Positions 1-11,327 of a stretch of DNA of 64,000 bases are shown in pieces (the stretch's first letter is position 1; every line of letters begins with the position of its first letter). The DNA comes from Cercis canadensis. Taxonomy: Eukaryota > Streptophyta > Magnoliopsida > Fabales > Fabaceae. The notes under the pieces are model-generated. The model saw only the letters and a program-made list of their open reading frames with translations, was not told where the DNA came from and searched no databases. Location: contig QAOA01006795.1 of the NCBI GenBank assembly GCA_003255065.1, positions 186,001 through 250,000 of the forward strand, read 5' to 3'. The position numbers and the translations under genes were made by a program.

Positions 1-1365
1 TTGTGTTTAGAGACAAAAACACCCTAGTTTTTTAGTTGTTGTCGTAATCCCAACTTGTGGGAGCGCATTGTAGAAAACTATTTGTCATCATCCGTAACAA
101 ACGACAATTGAAAATTCCATTCTTACACCATTTTTATTACATTGCTTATATACTATTTAGTTATGCAGTTAAGATCTAAGTGGTGTTTGATATAAGAAGT
201 GTAGAAACCAAACCAAGTGTTGAGGATATATCATGCAGCTTCTTAGCATATTTTGATTCTGTGCAGATTCTTTACAATGTTCTTGTTGAGTGAATACAAA
301 CACAGTTTTTCACCCTTGTTAAAAAGGAACTGATTGATTTTTATCTAAAACTGTTCTGCTTCAACCTTCATACAGCACCATCTAAATGTTTGAATCCCAT
401 TTTGTACTAAGAAGGAAAAATGCATTGGAGAACACAGCTTAATTAATCATTAGCATATTCCCGACAACTTGGGAGAACAAACAATTGTGGCTAGTATATG
501 ACCTCGAACCACGAATAAAAGAACCGACCTTCCTTAACCAATAGGTACTACCGACAATCAATTTAATCTTGGAAAGGGTGGAGAACATGTTAGAGTCAAC
601 AGAGACTGAGGACTTCGTTATAGGTGTGATTACATTGGGAAATGATTAGTCACTTTCTAAAAAAGACGTAGTTACTTAATACTAATTGATAGTTTTATTT
701 TTGAAAAACTGAAACAGTGTAGAACACATGGCATCTAAGAAATACCAAATGTCAAAAGCAATTTAAAAATAAAATTTTCTTCGTAAGAAAATTCTGCCAA
801 GTGCCAAAAGAATTTAACTTTCAGATTATCTCTAAATGAGACACGTGACGGTTTCTGTTCTATAATATTTATAGATTTCCTCCTCCCACAGCCGGATATC
901 TGAAAAATTGTATTTATTTTAATTTTTTATGTGGAATTTATTGTAATTTTGATACGACAAGAGATAACTGTATCAACAAAATGAACATATTATTATTCAT
1001 TCTGTTAGAAGACATCAGTTTTATCTCTATTGTCATTTGTCAAACCACAGAAAAAAAAAATTCAAAAAACTCAATACCAGAGGGGTTTAATACTTGAAAC
1101 AAAAGTAAAATATATTGGCAATTGTTCTCTGAATTACTAAACTAATTGATTTACATTATCGCTAAATGTTATAGGAATAGAAATAAATTAATTACTAAGT
1201 AATCAAGTTCATATTGGCAATTTTTGAAACTATGCTTAAGCCATATGATGTAACTTCATGCTTGACACATACGTAATCAAGTTCACTAGAAATTTTGACA
1301 ATCATAAAAGGCTTTGTAAGATGGCTATGTGCAGAAATAGAAGAAACTGAAATAGCAACGGGGCT
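1..1365. other. Gene-free left edge and ECT 3' flank
   Basis: AT-rich sequence with no open frame that resembles a known protein. The part next to position 1366 is expected to hold the 3' untranslated region and polyadenylation signals of the YTH gene on the minus strand. No repeat structure, RNA gene or transposon end could be recognised. An open frame on the plus strand at 1295-1603 lies opposite the last YTH exon and looks like a chance frame. Confidence 0.6.
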
Positions 1366-2436
1366 CTATAAAATCTTGCTATCTACAGAAGAGGGATTGA
1401 GAGAAAGATTCTTAGTGAGGTTGATGAGAGATGTGGAACTAGTAAATTGCTTGGTGCCACCAGACTGCAGCCCAATTTTCTTGTCTCCTGCTTTTACAGT
1501 CTTCAGCAGAAAATACACGGATGGTCATAAAAGCTCAACTAAAGATAGCAATAGAAAACAAAAAAGTTTCCAGAATATACGAAGGAAAATAAAACAAGTT
1601 TGATCAGAACCAAAACTAAAGAGGAAGTCATAAACGTAAGCTCCAAGTAACTATTTTAACAATACAGAATCACAGTATTCCCATTGCGCGTACTTACATA
1701 TTACCAAACGCATCATAGTATTTAATTTAAGCACTCAAATGTTACTACAGTTGATGCTAAAGCATTTATCTGAACCTAATGGCTAAGAATGTCAAGTGTC
1801 AAGTTTAGAAAGTATAAACTAGAGTTTCCATAATTGTTAAAACTTGGAAGACATCTATGATCCAAGAAAAAGCTATGAATCATTCAAGACAACAGAAAAG
1901 GAACTCACTTGGTAATTGTGGTTGCTGTGTGTTTCCCGTTGCGGGGTTGTATGTTTTGTACTCTTTAGGGAACGAAATGACTTCTCTCGATTTTCATAGA
2001 AGTCAAAATCATCCAACAGGGATGTTTTTGCTGAGTAACGTTTAAAAATGTTCAACATTTCCAAGCCTTGCTTTAGTCTAATCTGCAAATCATATAACTA
2101 CAATTTTAATGATTGATTATGTCTAACAAAATGCAGTCATAAACTGTGATGATCCTCATTCAACCACAGCAAATGCCATCACTTTATACACATATGTAAA
2201 TGTTCTATCTGTAAGTAGCTTTATCCTCCCATGGAACTGCCCACCCGAAAAAGGAAAAATGAATTAAAAAGAAAACAAAAGAAAATTGACCTTTTTTCCA
2301 AAATCGAGACTAGCATTCCCATGGTCAAAAGAGAAATATTTGGTTCTAAATCCCATTCATCACAAATTTCCACATGCAGTGATGTTTGATACCTTCCACC
2401 AGTTACCAACTACTCAATGAAAGAATAGGTTAACGA

Positions 2437-2476
<40 letters not shown>

Positions 2477-5400
2477 AGTATTTATATATATATAGGTAGA
2501 TATAGGTAGATAGATATACAGACAAAGAGCAAGCAAGGGCACTTTAACAGCAGCAAAAGTAAGAAATACCTCTTGTGTGTCTCTACTGTATGTTACACGC
2601 CTGTTATCATTGTTTTCAAGGATGATGTGCCAAAACTGGGAGTTGGGAACATCTTTTACTATATGCCACTTAATTGGGAAGAATCCATTGTATTTGTCAA
2701 GTTTCCAGAAGTCCATGTCTTTTTTGAAATCCACCGGTCCAATCATCTCAGCTACTCCAACAAACTGTCCACTAGCATTAACCTGATTGATAACAAAATA
2801 CATCCAAAATCTATGAAATATCCATAAATTAAGATTTGAGGACATGAAAGTTCTACAATAAATATCAGCTGATCCAGAAAAGAACGACAAATAAACACAG
2901 ATCAAAGATATTCTGACCATACCTTGGAGCAGTTAATGTTTTCTAAATCCAACAGACAAAAATTATTTAGATGAGGGTAATTTTTATAGTTGAAAGGTAG
3001 GATATTCTTTTGCATTTTCATCAGAAAATCCATAAAAGCACTTAGTTTCTGGCAATCATTGGACATAAATATACAGGAAAAACAATATTACACTCATCTT
3101 TATTAATAAGCTGTTCACGATTATTTCTCAAGATTTAATTTCAACGAAGATAAGTCAACTAAAATAGAAGATACCTCCAAACAAGATAGGAAACCTGCAA
3201 ATTCTATTAGAGTTTCTCTTCTGTTTAGCTTTTATGTAAGGTGATTCTTTTTTTCCTTGGTAATGGGGATAATAACTTGAGCATCATGCATAATGTAATC
3301 ATGTATAATCTCATACAATGACAAATATTTTCTAATCTTAAAAAATGAATCAGACCCTAACAACTGCTAATATTCAGTAAAAGAAAGGATGTTCAATATA
3401 ATACAATTGTGTTTACATAACTTTTCTCAGACCATGATTTAGACAAAACAAGTATAACAAGAGACCCCGTGGAAAAATTTCAACTCACCGAGAAGAAGAG
3501 GAAGACTGGACACTTTGTGCCTGTCATGTTTGTTTTAGCTTCTGCATCATTGAATGCTGCATTCAACTTCTTATTTCCATTTGGAGTGCTTGTCCAAACA
3601 TCATATTTAATGCACTTATGTATGTCATCTTCATTGAAAGATTTAATCATGTAGAATTTAGCATCTTGATATTCTGTTTGGAAATCTGATAGGTTATATT
3701 GGTCTCTACGGATTGAGAACCCAAACTCTTCCTTAGCAGATGATGATTGTAAAGAAGAATTCTTATCACCACCCCTAGGACCACGAGTTAGTTCTGTTGA
3801 CATTTGAGATTCCCCATTCCTGTAGAATTTGTCTCTTGACATATGATTGTCGTTTATGTTTGATACTCTCCCATGCTGCCTGTAGTAACTAGTGGAGAAG
3901 ACATGACGGTTTTGGTGGGCTAATGAGGAAAATTTTCCCATTGGTTGATAGGCCCTTGGAAGGCCAGCTGATGAGAAATTAGAATGCAAAGGTGCCTGCA
4001 ATATTAAATATTCACATGATTAAACATTCTAGAGGATTTATAATGAAAATATGAAATATGTATAATGAAATTAATATCATTTTTTCCTCCTTTCCATCCT
4101 TGGATAAGTAAATGGAATAAAAGAAAAATAAAAGACCGATAAAATTTGAAAAACTTGACTTAATCAAAAGGCATCTAGTTTGAAGAACCATAAGCCCTAA
4201 TTGATTATGATGGAGTGTATCCATTAATCAATCAGAGATGTGATCTGGGTGTGAATGCAACAATGACAATAATGGCTTTCTAAATGCCAATGCAATAGTT
4301 CAACCATCTAACAAAATGAATTTATAACAAGAAGCAGCAACTCTGAGTGATATCATGAAAAATCAGAAATATCATAATCTTCTAACAGATTACCTTGTGT
4401 AGCATTTTGATATCATTTCTTGAAGCGGGCATAGACTTGGAAGACTTGCCGGTCAAACTGCCATTTCTATCTGTAGACTTTAAATTAGCCCGCTTTTCTA
4501 AAGCAGAAGACTGTAGACCACTTTTTGGAGTTACAGAACAATTGGTGGTTCCATTTTGGACATCAACAGAAGTTGAGACCCATGAATAACAAGGCAGAGC
4601 TTCTGATCCATAGACAACGGACTCTTCACCTTTGATGCCAGAGGTGACATTTCCTGAAGCAGACATGGATGATGTTGCATCAGATGGGGTTCCATCTTTT
4701 ATGGAAGCCTGCAGAAATATCAAGAAGAAATCATAGTGAAAAGGATGACATTGAGGTACAGCTAAAAGTTTGACAATACCATAAGAATTGATAATTAGTC
4801 TTGGTGAGTCCAATGACTAAATTATATGTTTTATGGTATAAGATCATAAAAAGATGCACCACAATGTATTAAGACCAATAACCAATCAAATTTCAACAAG
4901 CTGGTTACCTTTTTTTTATTTTTTTTGATCAAGGAAGAAGTTGTATTAAGAATGGAAGAGCACGAAAAGAACAGGATCTGTCATCGTCATGGAAAAACAC
5001 GGAAAGAAAAAGAACACCAAGAAGCCAAGAATACAGGAAAACATCAATGTAAAAGAGCTCTACAATCCCATGTCATGTCAGACAAAGAGACACCCTAAAA
5101 CATATCATGAGCAGCACAACAAAGTGAAGCCATGACAACAATTCTGTCCCATGACAGATCTCATGGCAGCAAAACATCGCTGGTTACCTTTTGTTTAACT
5201 GATAAAGCACCTACGTATCATACATTTTTGCTTAACTGAGAAGAAAAATTATTTCCAAAAGCACTAAGAAGTACAAAGTGCAATTGAGATTTTAGAATAT
5301 TTCTCATACTTATGAGCAGAAGAGCTATCACACCTTAACAATGTGTTTTTAAACTGTACAACAATATAATATTTCAATAGCAAATATTTGAAATACTTGT

Positions 5401-5588
5401 CTATTAAATAGATGATCAAGTCCAAAATAGAATTTAGAAGAATAGCACGAAGGGACACATAAAGACTGACGGAGAGAAGAGAGTGAGAGAGAGAATCAAT
5501 AAAGTGGCAAAAAGGCATTCATGACATACCACGTCTGTGTCTCCCGATTTCTGACTAGGGTCTGCTGCTTCTGTAGCCAAAGAATCAG
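1366..5588 (-). CDS. ECT: YTH-domain m6A reader (ECT family)
   Basis: Plant YTHDF-type protein that binds N6-methyladenosine in mRNA, normally in the cytoplasm. Exons seen, in gene order: 5530-5588, 4394-4708, 3489-3995, 2570-2782, 1909-2082 and 1366-1500. All have GT-AG borders and continuous phase. The N-terminal half is a low-complexity Ser/Asn/Gly-rich region. The YTH domain begins with FYMIKSFNEDDIHKCIKYDV and runs through VNASGQFVGVAEMIGPVDF, PIKWHIVKDVPN and SRDTQE|IRLKQGLEML to DDFDFYE. The C-terminus SLINLTKNLSLNP is typical of plant ECTs. Cage residues are Trp in DVWTS, Trp in DFWKL and, unusually, Tyr in DKYNG, where most family members have Trp. Exon 5530-5588 starts in mid-codon, so a short first coding exon lies upstream, probably within 5.6-6.6 kb; I could not place it. 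From the visible exons the protein is about 468 residues. Confidence 0.9.
2438..2474. repeat. (AT)n microsatellite
   Basis: Run of alternating AT in the ECT intron between the exons at 2570-2782 and 1909-2082. It is followed by a GATA-rich patch (taggtagatataggtagata). Likely polymorphic; no function evident. Confidence 0.85.
4914..5178 (-). mobile_element. 5'-truncated LINE-like retroposon fragment
   Basis: An insertion of about 265 bp in an ECT intron, flanked by the 14-bp direct repeat gctggttacctttt at 4900-4913 and 5179-5192. On the minus strand it ends in an A-rich tail (seen as T-rich at 4911-4928), preceded by a segment like the 3' UTR of plant L1 elements (acaacttcttccttgatc). A poly(A) tail plus a 14-bp target duplication is the signature of target-primed reverse transcription. 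I see no tRNA-like A and B boxes, so a 5'-truncated LINE tail is more likely than a SINE. The near-identical flanking repeats suggest a fairly recent insertion. Confidence 0.75.
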
Positions 5589-6620
5589 CTATATCACAAA
5601 GTTAAGTATATCATAAAACTGATAAGTGAAACGAGTCCAATAAGTTAGCTACTGCATTATCATCCTTATTTACTGAAACCTTATATTAGAACCACATCAT
5701 TGAGTTCACTTCAGACTATCATATCCAAGAAACCATTGACAAAATTATTACTTGTCTACTTAACACCTAAAAAGTGTGCTGAAAAACAAAAAATCTTAAG
5801 GATACTTTTCTCATTTTCCCTTTCACGGCCCATTATCACACAATATCAGCCTTCAAAACGAAACTCAACCTAAATAGGAAGGTGAAAAAAGATGAGTCAG
5901 AAAGCAGCCACATTTACAAAACAACTACTATTTCGAAAATTTACAAAACAAAAATGAAATACATTTCTAATTTTGTCAAACTATTTTGTTTTAGCATTAA
6001 GGTAATTCCAGAATCCATTATTTTCAACCTAAATACATATAAACCGTTGAAACTAATCCATTATTTTCTAGAAAGAGGACATTTGGAAAACATAGTAAGT
6101 ATCCAACCGAAACTTAATAAAACAGAGTAAAGTTCCAAACTTTCAGTCGTATCCAAGTGTTTTTCTGTGAACCAATCATAACAGATCAAACCCCATCGCA
6201 CCATCAAGAATTCAATCAATTTTCATCAAATATATATAAAAACGAACACGTGTTATTGCGTTAAGTAAATTGAACAGTATAAAACTTTCTTTCACATACT
6301 AATTAGAAGGCTACTGGAATTAGTAAACTCGGCTTTAAGAGAAAAATTCAGTGAATAACGGGAAATTAAACTGTGAGCTTGATCTTCCTCTGCCTACGGA
6401 AAACACTCCCAAGGCGAAAACTTTGCACTAAAAGTTGTGGCAGTAATTGAAGCAAACCTAGAAAACGTGAAATGAAGCAATTAGGAAAGAATTCAAAGAA
6501 CCAGGAAACCGTTTTTATAGTGAAAAAAGAAGAAGCGGTTTTCCATGAGAGAGGGAGGAACGGGTAGGAGTCGAAAATACACCTCAAAGCTCAAAGTATA
6601 AAGCAGGAGAGAGAGTAGTG
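5589..6620 (-). other. ECT 5' region: leader exon(s) and first intron
   Basis: The minus strand of 6.36-6.62 kb has the CT-rich look of a plant 5' leader, including a run of ctctctctcc near 6605-6615. An acceptor-like site (ttggttcacag) lies at about 6165-6176. The first coding exon should be here but is too short to identify by eye. One option is the ATG at about 6546, with a weak donor about 37 bases on that would be in phase. No independent gene is evident. Confidence 0.4.
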
Positions 6621-7789
6621 TAGTGTACCCCTCGAGAGCCTATCGAACGGTTAAAATCAGCTCCTATGATTCTGTTGAAAGACAATGCCGTGAGTGGCAA
6701 TGTGTCGTAAAATGGGATTTATTTTATTTAATTTATCCGTTGGATATTTGAGGGAACGCTGCTATTTTCGTTTTTTTTTAATTCATGAGAAACATAAATT
6801 TATTGTATTTTTACATAATAACAAATAAAGATATATTGTATTCATAATATAATATTTCTTAAAATTTTAAAAGCTACTAAAGTAAACGTTTATATTTGTC
6901 TCTTTATACTAAAAGACGAATAAAGGAATAAAGGGACGACTCAAAACATCTTTAATGATAAAGAAAAACACTAAATATATTGCAATGAAGTTAAATGTTT
7001 AATTTATTTGAAATATTATTTTTATAGAATATATAAAATATGACATAAAATTTTAAATATTTATTCAAAATAGAGATTGAATATGATAGATTAATCTCTA
7101 TAACACTATATTTGCCTTTGAACAATGAGAATGTGTAAAACATAACTAACGGATTGAAATAATTTTTTGAAAGAATAAACCAAAATACTCAACAAACACA
7201 AATAATTAAATAACATGAATAGATATGAGAAACAAGAAAAGGGCAAACTTACCAAAAAAAATTGTACATAAGGTGATAGAGAAGTCGGACCTTGCAAGAA
7301 AAAATTGTAGAGATGAGTAAATTTTTAGAGAAAACGAATAGCTTCTCTCTCACACCCTAATCAGATGAGTACTTTGTTTTAGAACGATAATACAATTTTA
7401 TTTAACACTTGAAATCTTAAGTTATATATATATATTTGGTAATACTAAGTTGTATATATGGTAACATTTGAGTTTCAACAAGGCCGTACAAAAGAAGAAA
7501 TATCCAACAAGAAATAGAAAACTACGTAGCATTTGATGAATGGATTTTTCTTTTTGTTTTTTTAGAATCTCAATTTAAAAATTTTATATTCTCATATTTG
7601 ATATAAAATTTAAAAAATATATATTCTTAAAAAACTAAACACTCCTATAAATGTTTTTTAGCCAAGTTTCCATGAACATGAAAATGTTTTTATAACTTGA
7701 AAAGACCATTATGCCTTCATCACCTCAACCCAAAACCTCGGTAACCTTAATACTTAATAGCCGTCTCACTCCCTGGTTTTGCGTCTCAT
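6621..7789. other. Intergenic region, ECT promoter side
   Basis: AT-rich sequence between the ECT leader and the duplicated segment at 7.8 kb. It holds no open frame with family resemblance. The part next to 6620 is the expected ECT promoter. Nothing else could be recognised. Confidence 0.5.
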
Positions 7790-9301
7790 GTTAACTAGAA
7801 ATCGAGAACTTCATCGGAACCACCACCATCCCCACCTCAATCGCCGTTTCGCTGCATCAGTGAGGTAAGTTTCGATTTCACCTCTAAAACCCAAAACATC
7901 CATCTCCCTCTCTCCCTTTCACCTCTGCTTCGTCTACCAAACAACCATAATTTCTACCAAAAACCAAATCAAACCGATTTGCTCTCCTTTTTATTAATGT
8001 AGCAGCTAATAAATGGTTCACTTGGAAATTTTGATTTTAATTTGTTCTATGCTCTGTTTAGAATGTTAGATGTTTGCAAATTAATTTTCTAATTGAACTT
8101 TTATGAAGGCGNCATCGGAACCACCACCATCCCCACCTCAATCGCCGTTTCGCTGCATCAGTGAGGTAAGTTTCGATTTCATCTCTAAAACCCAAAACAT
8201 CCATCTCCCTCTCTCCCTTTCACCTCTGCTTCGTCTACCAAACAACCATAATTTCTACCAAAAACCAAATCAAACCGATTTGCTCTCCTTTTTATTAATG
8301 TAGCAGCTAATAAATGGTTCACTTGGAAATTTTGATTTTAATTTGTTCTATGCTCTGTTTAGAATGTTAGATGTTTGCAAATTAATTTTCTAATTGAACT
8401 TTTATGAAGGCGGATAATGATTCTCTCAATTTTTTTTTTTGTTAATAGTTCTTTTGCTCTATTAATCGTATAGAATGTGTATAGTTGCATTCTGTGAATA
8501 ATCCTTTAAATTTGTGTAATCTGGGTAATGTGTGGCTTATTATGCTTCCATGATTTGGTTTATGTCCCAAAATGGAATATCCAGATTTTTTTGGCTTACT
8601 TGAGTCTATAAACCTGGTTGAATTTTGAATGGAGATGGCTCTATGCTCTCGAGCCTTGTGAACAATCCTGTTGAACTGTGCTTTCTTTTTTGCATAATTA
8701 TAGATTGATACTACATGTTTGAAATGTATTTTTGCAAACTTATGTCTTTGAGCTAATGATATTGTCTTCGTGTGTCTAATGATGTCAATGTCCATTTCAA
8801 GAAGATGTAAGAGTATGAAGATATTGATGTCCCTCACCTACCCCATGAAGAAGCTGTAAAGTATTTTAATGACTAACTCAAAATTAGCAGTATCCTCGAA
8901 AAACTTAACAATAATAATAGAAATGGTTAGAGATAAATCTATTTACACACTTCACAATTTTTTTAACATGATTACATTCATTTTCGAAACATCAATTGAA
9001 TATGAAAAATTGATGGAGGTGATATTTGATAATAATTCAAAACAGAGGAGGGTGAGAGAGAAGTTTGATTGAATGCTCAAAAATGGTTTTGGTCCTTTTG
9101 GAACTATGTGAGTTTGACTTGCTTCAATTGGTTTTGGTTCTTTCTTATATGCGAGAAGGGGAATTTTTTTCTTTGCCTTTGCTATTCTCCCTCTCCTTTT
9201 ATATGACAGTTTTTTTTGGGTTGTTTTTCCTTTGATATTCTATTGAATATTGGTTGGTTTGTTGCAGTGTGGATCAGGAAGATCAGTTGCTGCATAACTA
9301 G
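7790..9301 (+). other. Possible small spliced transcript, uncertain
   Basis: Weak evidence for a short gene or its remnant. A GC-richer, Pro/Arg/His-coding segment ends at a good donor (tgag|gtaagt at about 7863). An acceptor-like tract, gtttgttgcag, precedes a short open segment ending at a stop near 9297. Another open stretch with a stop lies at about 8830-8875 (reading DVPHLPHEEAVKYF). The ATG at 8103 exists only in the copy created by the N-flanked duplication, so a frame starting there is not trustworthy. I do not recognise a family. It may be a small unknown protein gene, a non-coding transcript or a pseudogene. Confidence 0.25.
7812..8412. repeat. 300-bp direct duplication around a single N
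   Basis: Bases 7812-8111 and 8113-8412 are the same 300-bp sequence, separated only by the ambiguous base at 8112. The one difference I found is C at 7881 versus T at 8182. The exact abutment on an N and the near identity suggest that two contigs ending in the same sequence were joined without merging the overlap, the mismatch being allelic or an error. The repeat contains an exon-like border (tcagtgag|gtaagt), so the duplication could mislead gene prediction. A genuine tandem duplication is the alternative. Confidence 0.85.
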
Positions 9302-9496
9302 GTAAATTATATATTAATTTGAGAATACTGGTGTTTCATTGCAATTCTGGTGCTTGATAAAATTGTACAAAGAAAAAAAATATTATATGAATGGAAGCTG
9401 TCTACAACCATTTGCAAGCCAAGTTATGTTAGGTGGAGATTCACATATGATTGTATAATAATCCAATTCTTTATGGTTTCGATTGTACTAGTTTTC
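8413..9496. other. Intergenic or intron-like stretch
   Basis: T-rich sequence resembling plant intron, with the exon-like fragments described for the possible small transcript. No transposon ends or RNA gene recognised. Confidence 0.4.
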
Positions 9497-10061
9497 TTGG
9501 CAAATTGACTTCAATAATATACATTTGCAAACGATTTATGTAAAATAAACAGTTTTCAAACTATTTACTTAAAATGGATAATTTNAAACGATTTACGTAA
9601 AATAAACAGTTTTCAAACTATTTACTTAAAATGGATAGTTTTGAATGTTTTATTATTTTTTATACAGAAGGGAGAACATGTCTTAAAAGTTAAAGCGTGT
9701 TCAATTAAAATATTCTTTTACCTTGCAAAAGCGTGAAACAGGTTCATGTAATGTAAAAAGGTGGTCACATTTTAGCTTATAAAGCGTGTACAGGGGGCTA
9801 AAGCATGAATGTCTCCCACTCTATAATGTGTTCAATTTTAAAAACATCCTAGTAGCCTTTTTAAACAGTGAAGACACAATTTCTAAACATGCCTTATAGC
9901 GTTTTTAGTAGATATATACTCTATTTGTGTATAACATGTTTTATTTTACGAATGACAAATAATAAAATAATTAAAATTGTCACTTTTAGGTAAATAGTTT
10001 AAAAATTGTTCCTTTTGCCTAAATAATGTACAAATGTATATTATTTAAGTTAATTTGCCAA
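9497..10061. mobile_element. MITE with about 40-bp terminal inverted repeats
   Basis: The left end ttggcaaattgacttcaata is mirrored at the right end as tatttaagttaatttgccaa. The similarity continues inward for about 80 bases with mismatches (for example ctatttacttaaaatgg against tttaggtaaatag). The internal part is non-coding and contains short repeated words such as aaagcgtg. No clear target duplication is visible. The family (hAT, Mutator or other) cannot be assigned from the ends alone. The length is inflated by about 57 bases because of the N-flanked repeat at 9529-9641. Confidence 0.65.
9529..9641. repeat. 56-bp direct duplication around a single N
   Basis: Bases 9529-9584 and 9586-9641 are near-identical (starting aaacgattta) and abut the ambiguous base at 9585. 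They differ at two positions. This is the same pattern as at 8112 and is best read as an unmerged contig overlap inside a MITE end. Confidence 0.8.
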
Positions 10062-11327
10062 TTTTATTTTATTAATTTTTTCATTACAATCAGTTCTCAA
10101 TAAAAGTTGCAATGCATAAGAAAAAATAACAAAAATACAAATTTCGTAAATATAAACATTCATTAATTATAGGAAGCATTTTCATTCTTTTTTTTTGACT
10201 CAAAATAGATAGGGGTATTTTTGAAAAAAAACTAAGATTCCTAAAAAAGTTATATTTGAACCAAACATAAGATGAAAGATTCACAGGAGACATTGGTTTA
10301 CATTCCTAAAAATGTTTAAGGCTTATCAAACATAATTATAACATTTTCAAGAATAAAAAAAAACAAATTATGTAGCCAATGCCCTTACAGATTTACTAGA
10401 CTGATGTACGATTGTGGCCTCAAAGGAAGCTCTCCTGCTAGCCCAAGCTTCTCAATTGGGTCTTGGCTACAGTGCCAATTGAGGAGAAATGCATAGTAGA
10501 CAAAAAAAAAAAAATTGGACATCTTATGAAATAACTAAAATATTCTTGGATATCATGTAATGATTCTGTTTATATATATATATATATATGATTATTACGT
10601 ATAAAACATATTATTATTTTATTTAATATATAATTATTATGTTTAAATATAAATAAAATAACTACATAACATCAAATGATATTTTAACTATTTATGATTT
10701 ATGAAATATCTACATTTTTATCCTTTCTCTTAAGTTCTAGAACTTGAAAATAATTTTTCAAAAAAGAGTGACTCCACACGGTGTGCATGCCCCGTAACAT
10801 AATAAGGGCTCCTCTTTTGTGACCTAAATGTACATAATTATATATAAATTAATATTTTTAATAATATTTGAATTTAAGAAAAAATAATTTCAATAAAATT
10901 ACTTAAACTTATAATTTGTTAATTGTATAATTTTTTGATACAATGCCACAAATGAGTGATCTATACAGTTGTATAATAGGCAGCATAGCTATAGTTTTAG
11001 GAGTGACCCTTGATGACTGTGTAGTGTGTACCTTGTAGTTTATTGATATTTGATAATTTTAAATTAGATGAACGATATCATGTAAAATCGTACACCAATA
11101 GTGTATAATTAAATAGTAAACGACACAAGTCTTGTTTGGACAGAAAACCTGAATTGCTTGGGTTATCCTAATTCCTAAACCACTCCTGTTAGAATAGCAG
11201 AACACTACACCCAAAGGCCAGCTGATTCTTAAACCTTTCGAAATCATTTCTCAACGTTCAGCCATAGCAGAACCGGTGGAAGTGTCACCATTTGGATCTG
11301 GCGGGACACTGAAAATTGATATAATCA
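10062..11327. other. Intergenic region upstream of the pseudouridine synthase
   Basis: AT-rich with an (AT)n run near 10573-10590. The stretch at 11.2-11.3 kb is GC-richer and probably contains the 5' leader of the downstream gene. No other gene or transposon end recognised. Confidence 0.5.

Noticed and set aside
1295-1603. 102-residue plus-strand frame
   Set aside because: It overlaps, on the other strand, the last exon of the YTH gene, whose frame is strongly supported.
8103-8303. Pro-rich frame starting at ATG 8103
   Set aside because: The start codon and the next codons are created by the join at the N of 8112; the first copy of the repeat has no such start.
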